A DNA stretch of 12,000 nucleotides from Treponema sp. UBA1226 (GTDB lineage Bacteria > Spirochaetota > Spirochaetia > Treponematales > Treponemataceae): NCBI GenBank assembly GCA_002309195.1, contig DBWY01000006.1:769-12768 (forward strand), written 5' to 3'. Of the stretch, positions 1 to 6,757 are shown in pieces. Each line of letters opens with the position of its first letter. Position 1 is the stretch's first letter. The notes beneath the pieces are model-generated. The model was not told the origin of the DNA. It ran no database searches and worked only from the letters and a program-made list of their open reading frames with translations. The position numbers were made by a program, and so were the translations under genes.

Positions 1-479
1 TACATTCCGGCATTTACGTTTTTAAGACCCGCACTTTCGATTTCTTCTTTTACCGTCGGGTTTCTGCTTAATTCAGCATTAGAAACAAGAGTAAGAAACG
101 GAATCATAAGCTGGTTACATTCCGGAACATAACTGTGAGGATAAATGATTACATCCTGCTTTTCCGGGTTGATTCCGGCTGCAAGATAATCAATTACAAG
201 CTGTTTTGTGTTCTGGCTTATTTTGTCAAAAGCGTCGTGGTCTGTAAGAACCTGATAGTCTGCAATAAGAATCATTGTCGGAACGCCCATATTTGCAAGG
301 CGTACGCGGTTCTGGAGTGAACCAAAGTAATGACCGATATGCAAAAGTCCTGTAGGTCTGTCACCTGTAAGAACGCGATATTTTTTTGGATTTTTTTCAA
401 GGTCTGCTTCGATTTTTCTGCTTCGTTCGAGAGCTGCTTCAAAGCTTTTATTTATATCTGTGTATTCAAGTTCTGCCAT
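1..479 (-). CDS. trpS: Tryptophanyl-tRNA synthetase, N-terminal part (cut by window start)
   Basis: This is a class I aminoacyl-tRNA synthetase that charges tRNA-Trp with tryptophan in the cytoplasm. I translated it by hand from the ATG at 477-479; the frame stays open to base 1, giving 159 codons. Residues 34-54 carry the ATP-binding signature: GDRPTG at 39-44 followed by HIGH at 47-50 and YFGSLQNRV. Further along are IADYQVLTD and, near residues 140-147, SRNPTVKEE, both typical of the bacterial TrpRS subfamily with a short N-terminal extension before the Rossmann fold. The KMSKS loop and anticodon-binding domain lie outside the window. A Shine-Dalgarno-like AAGGCGG sits 8 nt before the ATG, which supports this start. 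It lies 61 nt downstream of folC in the same direction and has its own promoter candidate. The motifs separate it clearly from the related tyrosyl enzyme. Confidence 0.93.
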   Translation of the reverse strand, partial: MAELEYTDINKSFEAALERSRKIEADLEKNPKKYRVLTGDRPTGLLHIGHYFGSLQNRVRLANMGVPTMILIADYQVLTDHDAFDKISQNTKQLVIDYLAAGINPEKQDVIIYPHSYVPECNQLMIPFLTLVSNAELSRNPTVKEEIESAGLKNVNAGM

Positions 480-515
480 TTTAAAATCCGCCTTTATAAA
501 ATCAGAATTAAAGCA

Positions 516-544
516 ATTCTATACAAAATAACGATTGAAATCAA
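516..544 (-). promoter_or_regulatory. Candidate sigma-70 promoter for trpS
   Basis: Read on the minus strand there is a -35 TTGATT (539-544), a 17-nt spacer and a -10 TAGAAT (516-521). The -10 differs from consensus at one position and the -35 at two. Transcription would begin near 509, about 30 nt before the trpS ATG. The -35 overlaps the folC stop codon, so trpS may be expressed both from this site and by read-through from alr-folC. This rests on sequence match only. Confidence 0.55.
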
Positions 545-1869
545 TACAGCAAGGCAGTAACTTCGCTGGCCAGATAGAACGAGCCCGTAACGAGTAAAAC
601 TGCCTTTTTATCTTCTGCATTCTTAAGTGCTGCCTCAATCCCGGCCTTATAGTCTTCGTAAAACTTTGCATCAATTCCGGCTGTAGAAAACGCAGAACAC
701 ATCTTGTCTTTGTTACAAGATTTTGTAAGTCCAGGTTTGGTAAGAGTTACAGACTCAAATTTATTCTTAAAAAGTTCTGCTATATGGCCTACATCCTTAT
801 CGGCAGCACATGCAAACAAAAGATGGAGTTTTTTGTCGCCGTAAAATTTTAAAAGAGTATCCATCGTAAGGGAAACGCTTTTTACAGTATGAGCTCCGTC
901 AATTACAAGATCAGAAAGCTTTGGATAACGACTTGGATTATGAACGATTTCAAAACGCGCATGAAGGCTTACTTTAGAAAGCCCTTCCTCTATTTTTCCT
1001 TCATCAAAATCAGGATATACAAGCTTTACGGCAGCTGCAGCTAAAGCTGCGTTTTTTGCCTGGTATTCACCCAGCATATGCGTAGAAAATTTAAGCGGTC
1101 TTGAAAAAAGATCTGAGTCAATCAAAACGTTCATCATCTTTTTTTCTATGTCGTAAGAAAAGTCTGTTTTTTCAATAAGTTCATCTGCAAAATAAATTTT
1201 AGAATTCTTTTCTTTTGCCTTTTCGATAAAAACTTTTTTTACTTTTTCTGTCTGTGCTGCGCATAAAACCGGAACGCCTTCTTTTATGATTCCGGCTTTT
1301 TCTGCTGCAATTTTTTCTACAGTGTCACCTAAAAATTCTGTGTGCTCAAGTTCAATCGTGTTTATGACAGAGATAAGAGGATTTACGATGTTTGTCGCAT
1401 CAAGTCTTCCTCCAAGCCCTACTTCGTAAACTGCAACGTCAACTCCTGCTTTTTTCATAACTAAAAAAGCGTATACAGTTACAAGTTCAAACCATGTAAC
1501 AGCCCTTTCTTTTGGAAGCTTATCTTTTATCTTTTCAAATTTATCTTTAAGAATTTGTGCCGCGCTCTGATAAACTTCATCTGAAAAAAAACTGTCGTTT
1601 AAGCGGATGCGTTCACGAAAATCAGATATATGAGGAGATGCATAAACTCCGATTTTTTTTTCATCCTCGCTTAAAATCGAAGCAATCATTGCACATACAG
1701 AGCCCTTGCCCTTTGAGCCTGCAACATGAAAACACGGAACATCATTCTGCGGATTTTCAAATTCATTGCAGAGAAGCTGCATCATATCAAGCCAGAAAAT
1801 ATTTTTCTGCGGGAGTTTTTCAAAATTTAAAAACGAATCTACCCAGTTAAGAAAATCCTGCAGCATCAT
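541..1869 (-). CDS. folC: Bifunctional folylpolyglutamate synthase / dihydrofolate synthase
   Basis: FolC is a Mur-ligase-family enzyme that adds glutamate to dihydropteroate and extends the polyglutamate tail of folates using ATP. The 442-residue length is normal. Visible signatures are the P-loop GSKGKGS (51-57, usually GTNGKGS), YEVGLGGRLDATN (148-160), HTEFLGDT (176-183) and EKAGIIK (190-196), where K191 is the likely carbamylated lysine that helps hold Mg2+. The C-terminal domain has HARFE (303-307), where most homologues have PGRFE, and DGAHT (324-328), where most have DGAHN. The start overlaps the alr stop in ATGA, implying translational coupling, and no clear Shine-Dalgarno is present. 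A second ATG follows immediately. Whether the enzyme performs both activities cannot be decided from the sequence. Confidence 0.95.
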   Translation of the reverse strand: MMLQDFLNWVDSFLNFEKLPQKNIFWLDMMQLLCNEFENPQNDVPCFHVAGSKGKGSVCAMIASILSEDEKKIGVYASPHISDFRERIRLNDSFFSDEVYQSAAQILKDKFEKIKDKLPKERAVTWFELVTVYAFLVMKKAGVDVAVYEVGLGGRLDATNIVNPLISVINTIELEHTEFLGDTVEKIAAEKAGIIKEGVPVLCAAQTEKVKKVFIEKAKEKNSKIYFADELIEKTDFSYDIEKKMMNVLIDSDLFSRPLKFSTHMLGEYQAKNAALAAAAVKLVYPDFDEGKIEEGLSKVSLHARFEIVHNPSRYPKLSDLVIDGAHTVKSVSLTMDTLLKFYGDKKLHLLFACAADKDVGHIAELFKNKFESVTLTKPGLTKSCNKDKMCSAFSTAGIDAKFYEDYKAGIEAALKNAEDKKAVLLVTGSFYLASEVTALLY

Positions 1870-3041
1870 TTTATGTAAACCCGTTCAACGCGTTTTGTAA
1901 TTCCTGTCATGATTTCATACGGAATCGTTCCGGTTGCATCTGCAATGTCCTGTGCATCGCACAAGGCTCCTGCTTCTTTTGAACCAAACAAAACAACCCT
2001 GTCCCATCTTTTGACATCAGAATTATTAAGTCCGATTTCAATCATGCACTGGTCCATGCATATTCTTCCGCATATAGGATAAGCTTTTCCATTAACTGCA
2101 GGTTTAACAACAGAAGAAAATCTTCTCAAAAATCCGTCACCGTATCCAATCGGAATTACTGCAATGTCAGTATCTTTTTTTGCAGTCCATGTGTGACCGT
2201 AAGAAACAGAATTTCCTTTTTTAAAATTTCTTACTGAACAGACTCCAGAAACGAGAGTCATTACAGGTTTTAAATTTAAATTTATATTATTTTTTTCGAT
2301 GTAATTTCTGTTTACCTGATCACAGTAATATCCGTATAAAATGATTCCGGGTCTAACCATATCAAGCTGCCACTCAGGATGAGTAATAAGGGCAGGACTA
2401 TTGCAGCAGTGACGGATTCCCGGATTTATTCCTGCCCTTTCTACTTCATCAATTGCCTTCATGAAATTTTCATACTGGGTAATTGTATATTTTATGTCAC
2501 TTTTTTTTATGCTGTCTGCACATGCAAAGTGCGTGCACATTCCGCCAAGAGTAAGGTTTTTAGAATTAACTATTTTTTCTGCAAGCTCTTTTGCTTCTGT
2601 GTAGCGGCAGCCGATTCTTCCCATTCCAGAATCAATTGCAAGATGAACAGAAAATTTTTCACCGCTTTTGTTTAATTCAGCAGAACGAGAATCAAAAAGA
2701 TTTATGTATTCTTCGTCAAATACAAGAGGCGTAACCGAGTATTTTATTACGTCATCGACTTCCTCAGGCGAACAGAGACTTAACATAAGTAAAGGGGTTT
2801 TTATGCCGGCGTTACGAAGCTCAATGGCTTCTTCGACATTTGCGACTGCAAGAAAATCAGCTCCTGCTTCAACAAGGGTTTTCGCGCAATTAACAGCTCC
2901 GTTACCGTACCCGTCGGCTTTTACAGCAGCGCATATTTTAGTCTGGGGCTTCAAAAGTGCCTTTATGTTAAGAAAATTGTCTTTAAGATTGTTAAGATAG
3001 ATTTCTGCATGAGTAAGTCGCATGAAATTTATTTTAGTCAT
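1866..3041 (-). CDS. alr: Alanine racemase (PLP-dependent)
   Basis: Alr interconverts L- and D-alanine, supplying D-Ala for peptidoglycan. It is a fold-III PLP enzyme with an N-terminal TIM barrel and a C-terminal beta domain. The PLP lysine is K41 in AVKADGYG. The opposing catalytic tyrosine is Y281 in SVSYGHTW. R230 in MVRPGI matches the arginine that contacts the pyridine nitrogen, and the MDQ of GRICMDQ is at 329-331. PIGYGDG (297-303) is also typical. The length of 391 aa is normal. The start is uncertain: the ATG at 3041 gives six extra residues, whereas M7 (ATG at 3021-3023) begins MRLTHAEI, the usual start of the family. Neither has a clear Shine-Dalgarno. The gene heads the alr-folC unit. 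Confidence 0.95.
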   Translation of the reverse strand: MTKINFMRLTHAEIYLNNLKDNFLNIKALLKPQTKICAAVKADGYGNGAVNCAKTLVEAGADFLAVANVEEAIELRNAGIKTPLLMLSLCSPEEVDDVIKYSVTPLVFDEEYINLFDSRSAELNKSGEKFSVHLAIDSGMGRIGCRYTEAKELAEKIVNSKNLTLGGMCTHFACADSIKKSDIKYTITQYENFMKAIDEVERAGINPGIRHCCNSPALITHPEWQLDMVRPGIILYGYYCDQVNRNYIEKNNINLNLKPVMTLVSGVCSVRNFKKGNSVSYGHTWTAKKDTDIAVIPIGYGDGFLRRFSSVVKPAVNGKAYPICGRICMDQCMIEIGLNNSDVKRWDRVVLFGSKEAGALCDAQDIADATGTIPYEIMTGITKRVERVYIK

Positions 3042-3128
3042 TTACAAAAAAAAGGCAAGTACGAAAAGAAATATCAGGATATTTGCACACTTCTCCGCTG
3101 TCGTTTCTGTATATCAGAACCTGAACCC

Positions 3129-3157
3129 TTGAGATAAATGCATAAATTTACTATAAT
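3129..3157 (+). promoter_or_regulatory. Strong sigma-70 promoter for the lipoprotein-thrC-thioredoxin unit
   Basis: TTGAGA (3129-3134) is followed after exactly 17 nt by a perfect TATAAT (3152-3157). Transcription should begin near 3164, leaving a leader of about 37 nt before the ATG at 3201. No other promoter or terminator is evident before thrC, so it probably drives all three plus-strand genes. Confidence 0.7.
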
Positions 3158-3168
3158 ATTGCAATATT
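3155..3168. repeat. Perfect 14-bp palindrome over the -10 and start site
   Basis: AATATTGCAATATT is identical to its own reverse complement. It covers the last three bases of the -10 hexamer and the predicted transcription start, where a dimeric repressor could block polymerase. AT-rich DNA yields short palindromes by chance, so an operator role is an inference. Confidence 0.4.
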
Positions 3169-3200
3169 TTACATATAAATTCAGGGGATAAAGTTAGATT

Positions 3201-4190
3201 ATGAAAAAAGCAATTAAAATTGTATCAAAAGTAATATTTATATTTTCTTTGATGTCTTTTATGCCATCATGTGAATCAACTCAAGTAGAAAATCACGAAG
3301 CAGCAGAAAAAACAACGGTTTCAAAAAAATCTTCTTCACAGGAAACAGCCGAATCTGCAACGACTTCTCAGTTAAAAAAAGAACTATCAAACATGCAGAT
3401 TGAACTCGTTTCTTCTGCAGATACACCTTTTGCAGGTTCTGCATTTAAAAATCCGTATGTTATAAGCGTAAAGGACAATGACGGAAATCCATATGCAAAT
3501 TACCAGCTTACAGTTACATATCCAGAAAAAAAAGCTGACAATGTTATTTCATTCAACACAGCAGAAATCGAAACAAACGAAAAAGGAATCGCTTCTTTTA
3601 AACCGGAACCAATTGCAACTTCGATAAATTCAACTGTAACATTCTCACCTAAACTTCCTGGAAACTCACCTTCGCTTACAAAGCTTGCAAAAGCAGTTGA
3701 GCTTGAAGTTCCATGCAGAGTAAAATTTTTACTTCCAAAAGGAAAAATCGTAATGGTAGATTTAATCGACTACACTCCGGACGGCAAGATGAATTTAAAC
3801 TCTGCCCTTTCTACTTCTTCAAATACAATGCAGGAATTCTGGAAAGCAGGATATCCGTATCAGGCACAGAACGCAGACTTCCATAAAGTTATCGACAAAG
3901 GAAACGAAGCAATCTGTCAGGCTGCAAAGAATCTTGTAGGCGGAGCAACATACTTCAGGTACATCGTTTATGGAAAAGTAAAATATGCTTCTGAAATTAA
4001 AGAAGTTGAAGGCGGTTTTTCTCTTACACTCACAGCTGATGTAACAGTAATTGATTTTGCAACTGCAAAAGAACTTTACAAAGTTACAAAGACAACAACT
4101 GTTGTTGATAAAAATAAATGGAATGTATTAAAGGCATGCCAGACACAGCTTTCTAAAGACCTTGTAAATGATCTTATCTATGCAATGTAA
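3201..4190 (+). CDS. Predicted lipoprotein with an Ig-like domain and an uncharacterised C-terminal domain
   Basis: I do not recognise a named gene. The 329-residue protein begins with a lysine-rich, hydrophobic signal peptide ending MPSC, with C24 the likely lipidated cysteine; Met at -3 and Pro at -2 are atypical but spirochaete lipoboxes are relaxed. A low-complexity Ser/Thr/Glu/Lys linker follows (about 25-65). Residues 75-172 look like a bacterial Ig-like (Big-type) domain: VISVKDNDGNPYANYQLTV, then TNEKGIASF, the usual rhythm of these sandwiches. The C-terminal part (about 175-329) alternates beta strands and helices, with GGATYFRYIVYGKV and a strand ending VIDFATAKELY. That pattern recalls the periplasmic LpoB/LPP20/CsgG-like fold, but this is only a resemblance. 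The protein is probably anchored in an envelope membrane. It lies 28 nt upstream of thrC with no terminator between. Confidence 0.75.
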   Translation: MKKAIKIVSKVIFIFSLMSFMPSCESTQVENHEAAEKTTVSKKSSSQETAESATTSQLKKELSNMQIELVSSADTPFAGSAFKNPYVISVKDNDGNPYANYQLTVTYPEKKADNVISFNTAEIETNEKGIASFKPEPIATSINSTVTFSPKLPGNSPSLTKLAKAVELEVPCRVKFLLPKGKIVMVDLIDYTPDGKMNLNSALSTSSNTMQEFWKAGYPYQAQNADFHKVIDKGNEAICQAAKNLVGGATYFRYIVYGKVKYASEIKEVEGGFSLTLTADVTVIDFATAKELYKVTKTTTVVDKNKWNVLKACQTQLSKDLVNDLIYAM

Positions 4191-4205
4191 ATTGCAATAA
4201 AATAT

Positions 4206-4211
4206 AAAGGA
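4206..4211 (+). promoter_or_regulatory. Ribosome binding site of thrC
   Basis: AAAGGA lies 7 nt before the ATG at 4219, the best-placed Shine-Dalgarno of the plus-strand genes. It fixes the thrC start. Confidence 0.6.
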
Positions 4212-4218
4212 TTCAAAA

Positions 4219-5631
4219 ATGATTTACACAGATACACGCGACAGTTCAGTTAAAGTAGATTTTAAGACAGCAGTTTTAAACGGAATGAACTCAAAAACAG
4301 GAGGGCTTTACATTCCTGTTGAGTTTCCTCGACTTGACGAAAGCATTTTAAAAAGCAACAGCGAACCATCATTCAGATCTGTTGCATTAGAAATGGCAAA
4401 GCCTTACTGCAAAGGTGAGATTCCTGATGACGACCTTGACGCAATCATTCAGGATGCGTATCCGTTTATTTCTAAATTAAATCAGATTGATCCTATAACA
4501 TACGTTCTTGAATTATTCCACGGACCAACATGTGCATTTAAAGATTTTGGTGCACGTTTTATGGCCCGCGTCATGTCATATTTTAACAGAGAAAACAGCG
4601 ATAACCTTCACATTCTCGTTGCAACTTCAGGTGATACAGGAAGCGCTGTTGGAAGTGCATTCCATAATGTACCCGGAATTGACGTAACAATTCTTTATCC
4701 GGAAGGAAAGATTTCTCCTCTCCAGGAAAAACAGCTTTCTACTTTTACAGGAAATGTTCGCGCGTTAAAAGTAAAGGGAACTTTTGATGACTGTCAGAAA
4801 CTTGTAAAGACAGCTTTTGTAGATGAAGATTTAAGAAGCAAATTCAGACTTTCGAGTGCAAACTCAATCAATATTTCACGCCTTTTACCTCAGGGATTTT
4901 ACTACATGTACGCTTCCCTTCTTGCAAAGGCAAAAAGTTATATTTCAAACAAGCTTGAAGATCCTGCAATCATCGTAACAGTTCCATCAGGAAACTTCGG
5001 AAACCTTACATCAGGACTTATTGCACAGAAAATGGGTGCTCCGATTACAGGCTTTGTTGCAGCAACAAATTCAAACAGGACAATTCCAGACTGGATTGCA
5101 ACAGGAAATTACGAAGCACGTCCTTCTGTAGAAACATATGCAAACGCAATGGACGTAGGTGCTCCAAGCAACTATGAACGTATCGCAGCAATGTACAGCC
5201 TCGAAGAAGTAAGGAAACTCTTTGCATCTTACTGGCTCGACAATGACGGAATCATCGAATCAATCAAAGACTGTCACACAAAAACAGGATATATCATTGA
5301 CCCACACGGTGCTGTTGCATGGAAAGCATGGGACGACATCAGAAGCGGCTGCCTTGAAAAACTCATGGGCGGTCTTAAAGGTGACTACACAAAACCTGGA
5401 CTTACAGCAAATGTTCCTGACTGGGCAAAAGAAGTTGTAAATAAAAATGCAGTCGGAATCATACTCGAAACAGCAGATCCTGCAAAATTCGGTGCTACAG
5501 TAAAACAGGCAATCGGTAAAGATCCTATTATCCCGGATCGTCTCCAGAAAGTCATGCAGCTTCCAGACAAGGCAATTCCGATGGAAAACAGTTACGAAAC
5601 ATTCAAGCAGTGGCTCATGGAAAATCTGTAA
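4219..5631 (+). CDS. thrC: Threonine synthase
   Basis: ThrC converts O-phospho-L-homoserine to L-threonine and phosphate, the last step of threonine synthesis, using PLP. The 470-residue protein belongs to the longer E. coli/yeast-type group. The N-terminal domain contains NSKTGGLYIP (24-33), typical of this group. The PLP lysine is K108 in HGPTCAFKDFG (101-111). The phosphate-binding and substrate loops include ATSGDTGSAV, PSGNFGN, and near the C terminus a TADPAKF segment typical of the family. It has a good Shine-Dalgarno 7 nt upstream. No other threonine-pathway gene (thrA, thrB or hom) is in the window; instead it sits between two lipoprotein genes, an arrangement I cannot explain functionally. 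The next gene begins 2 nt after its stop. Confidence 0.96.
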   Translation: MIYTDTRDSSVKVDFKTAVLNGMNSKTGGLYIPVEFPRLDESILKSNSEPSFRSVALEMAKPYCKGEIPDDDLDAIIQDAYPFISKLNQIDPITYVLELFHGPTCAFKDFGARFMARVMSYFNRENSDNLHILVATSGDTGSAVGSAFHNVPGIDVTILYPEGKISPLQEKQLSTFTGNVRALKVKGTFDDCQKLVKTAFVDEDLRSKFRLSSANSINISRLLPQGFYYMYASLLAKAKSYISNKLEDPAIIVTVPSGNFGNLTSGLIAQKMGAPITGFVAATNSNRTIPDWIATGNYEARPSVETYANAMDVGAPSNYERIAAMYSLEEVRKLFASYWLDNDGIIESIKDCHTKTGYIIDPHGAVAWKAWDDIRSGCLEKLMGGLKGDYTKPGLTANVPDWAKEVVNKNAVGIILETADPAKFGATVKQAIGKDPIIPDRLQKVMQLPDKAIPMENSYETFKQWLMENL

Positions 5632-5633
5632 TA

Positions 5634-6182
5634 ATGAAAACAAAATTATCTTTTATTTCTCTATTTTTTATTCTTTCAATTTTTTTGTTTTCATGCGGAA
5701 CAAAACCAAATAAGGTTCTTGATGTAATTGACCAGAAAGTAAAAGATGCAGAGGGAAATATCCCTGACTCAAAAAAAATAAACAAAGATTATTATTTTAT
5801 TTATTATGCTGCAGACTGGTGTCCTTACTGCAAGGAATTTCGTGATGAGCTTGTAAAATTCTACGATGAATACAAAAAGAAATATGATAATTTTGAAATA
5901 ATTTTAGTTGGTTCAGAAAAAGATAAAAGCAACGAAGATTTAATCAAATACATGAAAAATGACAACCTGCCGTTTTATTACCTTGACTTTGATTATCGTG
6001 ATGAATGCGGATTTTTTAAACTTGAAGATTACAAAGTAGAAAAATTCTATATCCCGGGCTTTTTACTTGTAGACAGAGATTTTAATGTTCTTGCAAGTTC
6101 TAACGGGCCAAAGAAAGAAGATTATATTGCAAACAAGCCTTTAATTTACTACATCAACATGATGGCAAAACTTGAAAGCTAG
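5634..6182 (+). CDS. Thioredoxin-fold lipoprotein with CPYC active site
   Basis: This is a 182-residue envelope lipoprotein of the thioredoxin/TlpA superfamily, probably reducing or exchanging disulfides, or protecting against oxidants, outside the cytoplasm. A hydrophobic signal peptide ends in LFSC, with C21 the lipidated cysteine. The redox site is AADWCPYC (59-66), so the motif is C63-P-Y-C66, the dipeptide usual in glutaredoxins. P141 in YIPGFLLVD matches the cis-proline position. One extra cysteine, C125, lies between. I chose the ATG at 5634 because an in-frame GTG at 5610 would put eight thrC-overlapping residues before an otherwise perfect signal peptide. It follows thrC by 2 nt and its stop shares a CTAG with the convergent gene. 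The partner protein is unknown. Confidence 0.85.
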   Translation: MKTKLSFISLFFILSIFLFSCGTKPNKVLDVIDQKVKDAEGNIPDSKKINKDYYFIYYAADWCPYCKEFRDELVKFYDEYKKKYDNFEIILVGSEKDKSNEDLIKYMKNDNLPFYYLDFDYRDECGFFKLEDYKVEKFYIPGFLLVDRDFNVLASSNGPKKEDYIANKPLIYYINMMAKLES

Positions 6183-6661
6183 TTTCCAGAAGAAACACAT
6201 TTTTTTGATCCAGTGTCGCCACTACATAGTCCACTCTGGCAGTCATCATCTGAAGTACAAGCTTCACCAAGGGCTCTTTTAACATAAACACATTCACATT
6301 GACCAGTTGGTCCTTTGTCGCATATTTTACCAGCATTACATTGTATTGTATTAGAAACAAGAGTTAAATGAATATTACTTGAAAGAGTTATACTGCTTCC
6401 AGGATTATAAGTATTTGTTCCATCTGACCATCCTGCAAACATAATTAATGTATTTCCGTCACATTTTGAACCAAATGGCGTTTGCAAATCAACAGTAGAA
6501 CCAGCGGGATATTGTTCTGTAACGTTTGGAGTCGTATTTGTTCCAGAATAGTAATAATAAACAGTATATGTATTACTTCCACTACTCTTATTCCCTTTTG
6601 ATGGTGAAGTGCATCCAAAAAACATAAAACAGAAAAGACTAAATGCAATGATTTTTTTCAT
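6179..6661 (-). CDS. Small lipoprotein with InlB-type repeat and cysteine-rich tail
   Basis: I do not recognise a named gene. The 160-residue protein has a signal peptide ending FFGC (C17 lipidated), a short Ser/Gly/Lys linker, and then one repeat of the InlB B-repeat (Listeria-Bacteroides repeat) type at about 31-103: TYTVYYYYSG, an intervening PAGSTVDL, then FAGWSDGTNTYNPGSSITL with its characteristic Phe-x-Gly-Trp. The tail (108-160) holds eight cysteines, at 108, 114, 122, 124, 135, 141, 146 and 155, including SDDDCQSGLC, which resembles small disulfide-knotted extracellular modules. It is probably displayed on the envelope, with disulfides formed outside the cytoplasm. It lies downstream of the ATPase operon but beyond that operon's terminator, so it likely has its own promoter. 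A weak AGG-type ribosome site lies about 12 nt upstream. Confidence 0.75.
   Translation of the reverse strand: MKKIIAFSLFCFMFFGCTSPSKGNKSSGSNTYTVYYYYSGTNTTPNVTEQYPAGSTVDLQTPFGSKCDGNTLIMFAGWSDGTNTYNPGSSITLSSNIHLTLVSNTIQCNAGKICDKGPTGQCECVYVKRALGEACTSDDDCQSGLCSGDTGSKKCVSSGN
6182..6206 (+). terminator. Possible weak terminator of the plus-strand unit
   Basis: GTTTC (6182-6186), a CAGAA loop and GAAAC (6192-6196) form a 5-bp stem, followed after three bases by seven T residues (6200-6206). It begins at the last base of the stop codon of the thioredoxin-like gene and lies wholly within the end of the convergent gene. The stem has only two G-C pairs, so its strength is doubtful. Confidence 0.35.
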
Positions 6662-6679
6662 AATTTTAAATACCTACTT

Positions 6680-6718
6680 AAAAAAAACTGCCCGAAAGAT
6701 TTCCTTACGGACAGTTTT
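6680..6718 (-). terminator. Intrinsic terminator of the ATPase operon
   Basis: On the minus strand AAAACUGUCCG (6708-6718) pairs with CGGGCAGUUUU (6684-6694), an 11-bp stem with one G-U wobble. An inner AAG/CUU stem can extend it past a U-U mismatch. The 3' arm runs into a tract of eight U residues (6680-6687). The wobble becomes an A-C mismatch on the plus strand, so the hairpin favours minus-strand termination. It begins 40 nt after the atpK stop. Confidence 0.85.
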
Positions 6719-6747
6719 ATAATAACATTAAAATGTCAAATTGTCTA
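6719..6747 (-). promoter_or_regulatory. Candidate promoter for the cysteine-rich lipoprotein
   Basis: On the minus strand TAGACA (6742-6747) and TATTAT (6719-6724) are separated by exactly 17 nt, each one base from consensus. Transcription would begin near 6712, inside the terminator hairpin of the upstream operon. A perfect TTGACA nearby has no -10 at a workable distance. Confidence 0.45.
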
Positions 6748-6757
6748 CTTTACGGTT

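Larger units (their letters stand above)
3042..3200. other. Divergent intergenic region between alr and the lipoprotein gene
   Basis: This 159-bp region separates divergent genes. It carries a clear plus-strand promoter (3129-3157), an overlapping palindrome (3155-3168) and a purine-rich ribosome site for the lipoprotein gene (AGGGGA, 3183-3188, 12 nt from its ATG, rather far). For alr on the minus strand I see only a weak extended -10-like TGATATACA around 3108-3116, with no convincing -35. No small ORF or terminator stands out. Confidence 0.6.

Noticed and set aside
135..560. Two plus-strand open frames (135-320 and 330-560) across the trpS region
   Set aside because: They lie antisense to the clear TrpRS coding sequence, have cysteine- and phenylalanine-rich compositions without domains, and lack ribosome sites.
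2379..3000. Plus-strand open frames opposite alr
   Set aside because: Alr is fully supported by its catalytic residues; the opposite frames have no ribosome site or domain.
5260..5643. 127-codon minus-strand frame inside thrC
   Set aside because: It is antisense to conserved thrC sequence and its low-complexity translation has no recognisable motif. It is a codon-usage shadow.
6152..6164. CATCA/TGATG hairpin considered as the terminator of the minus-strand lipoprotein
   Set aside because: The stem is five pairs with no following U tract in that direction.
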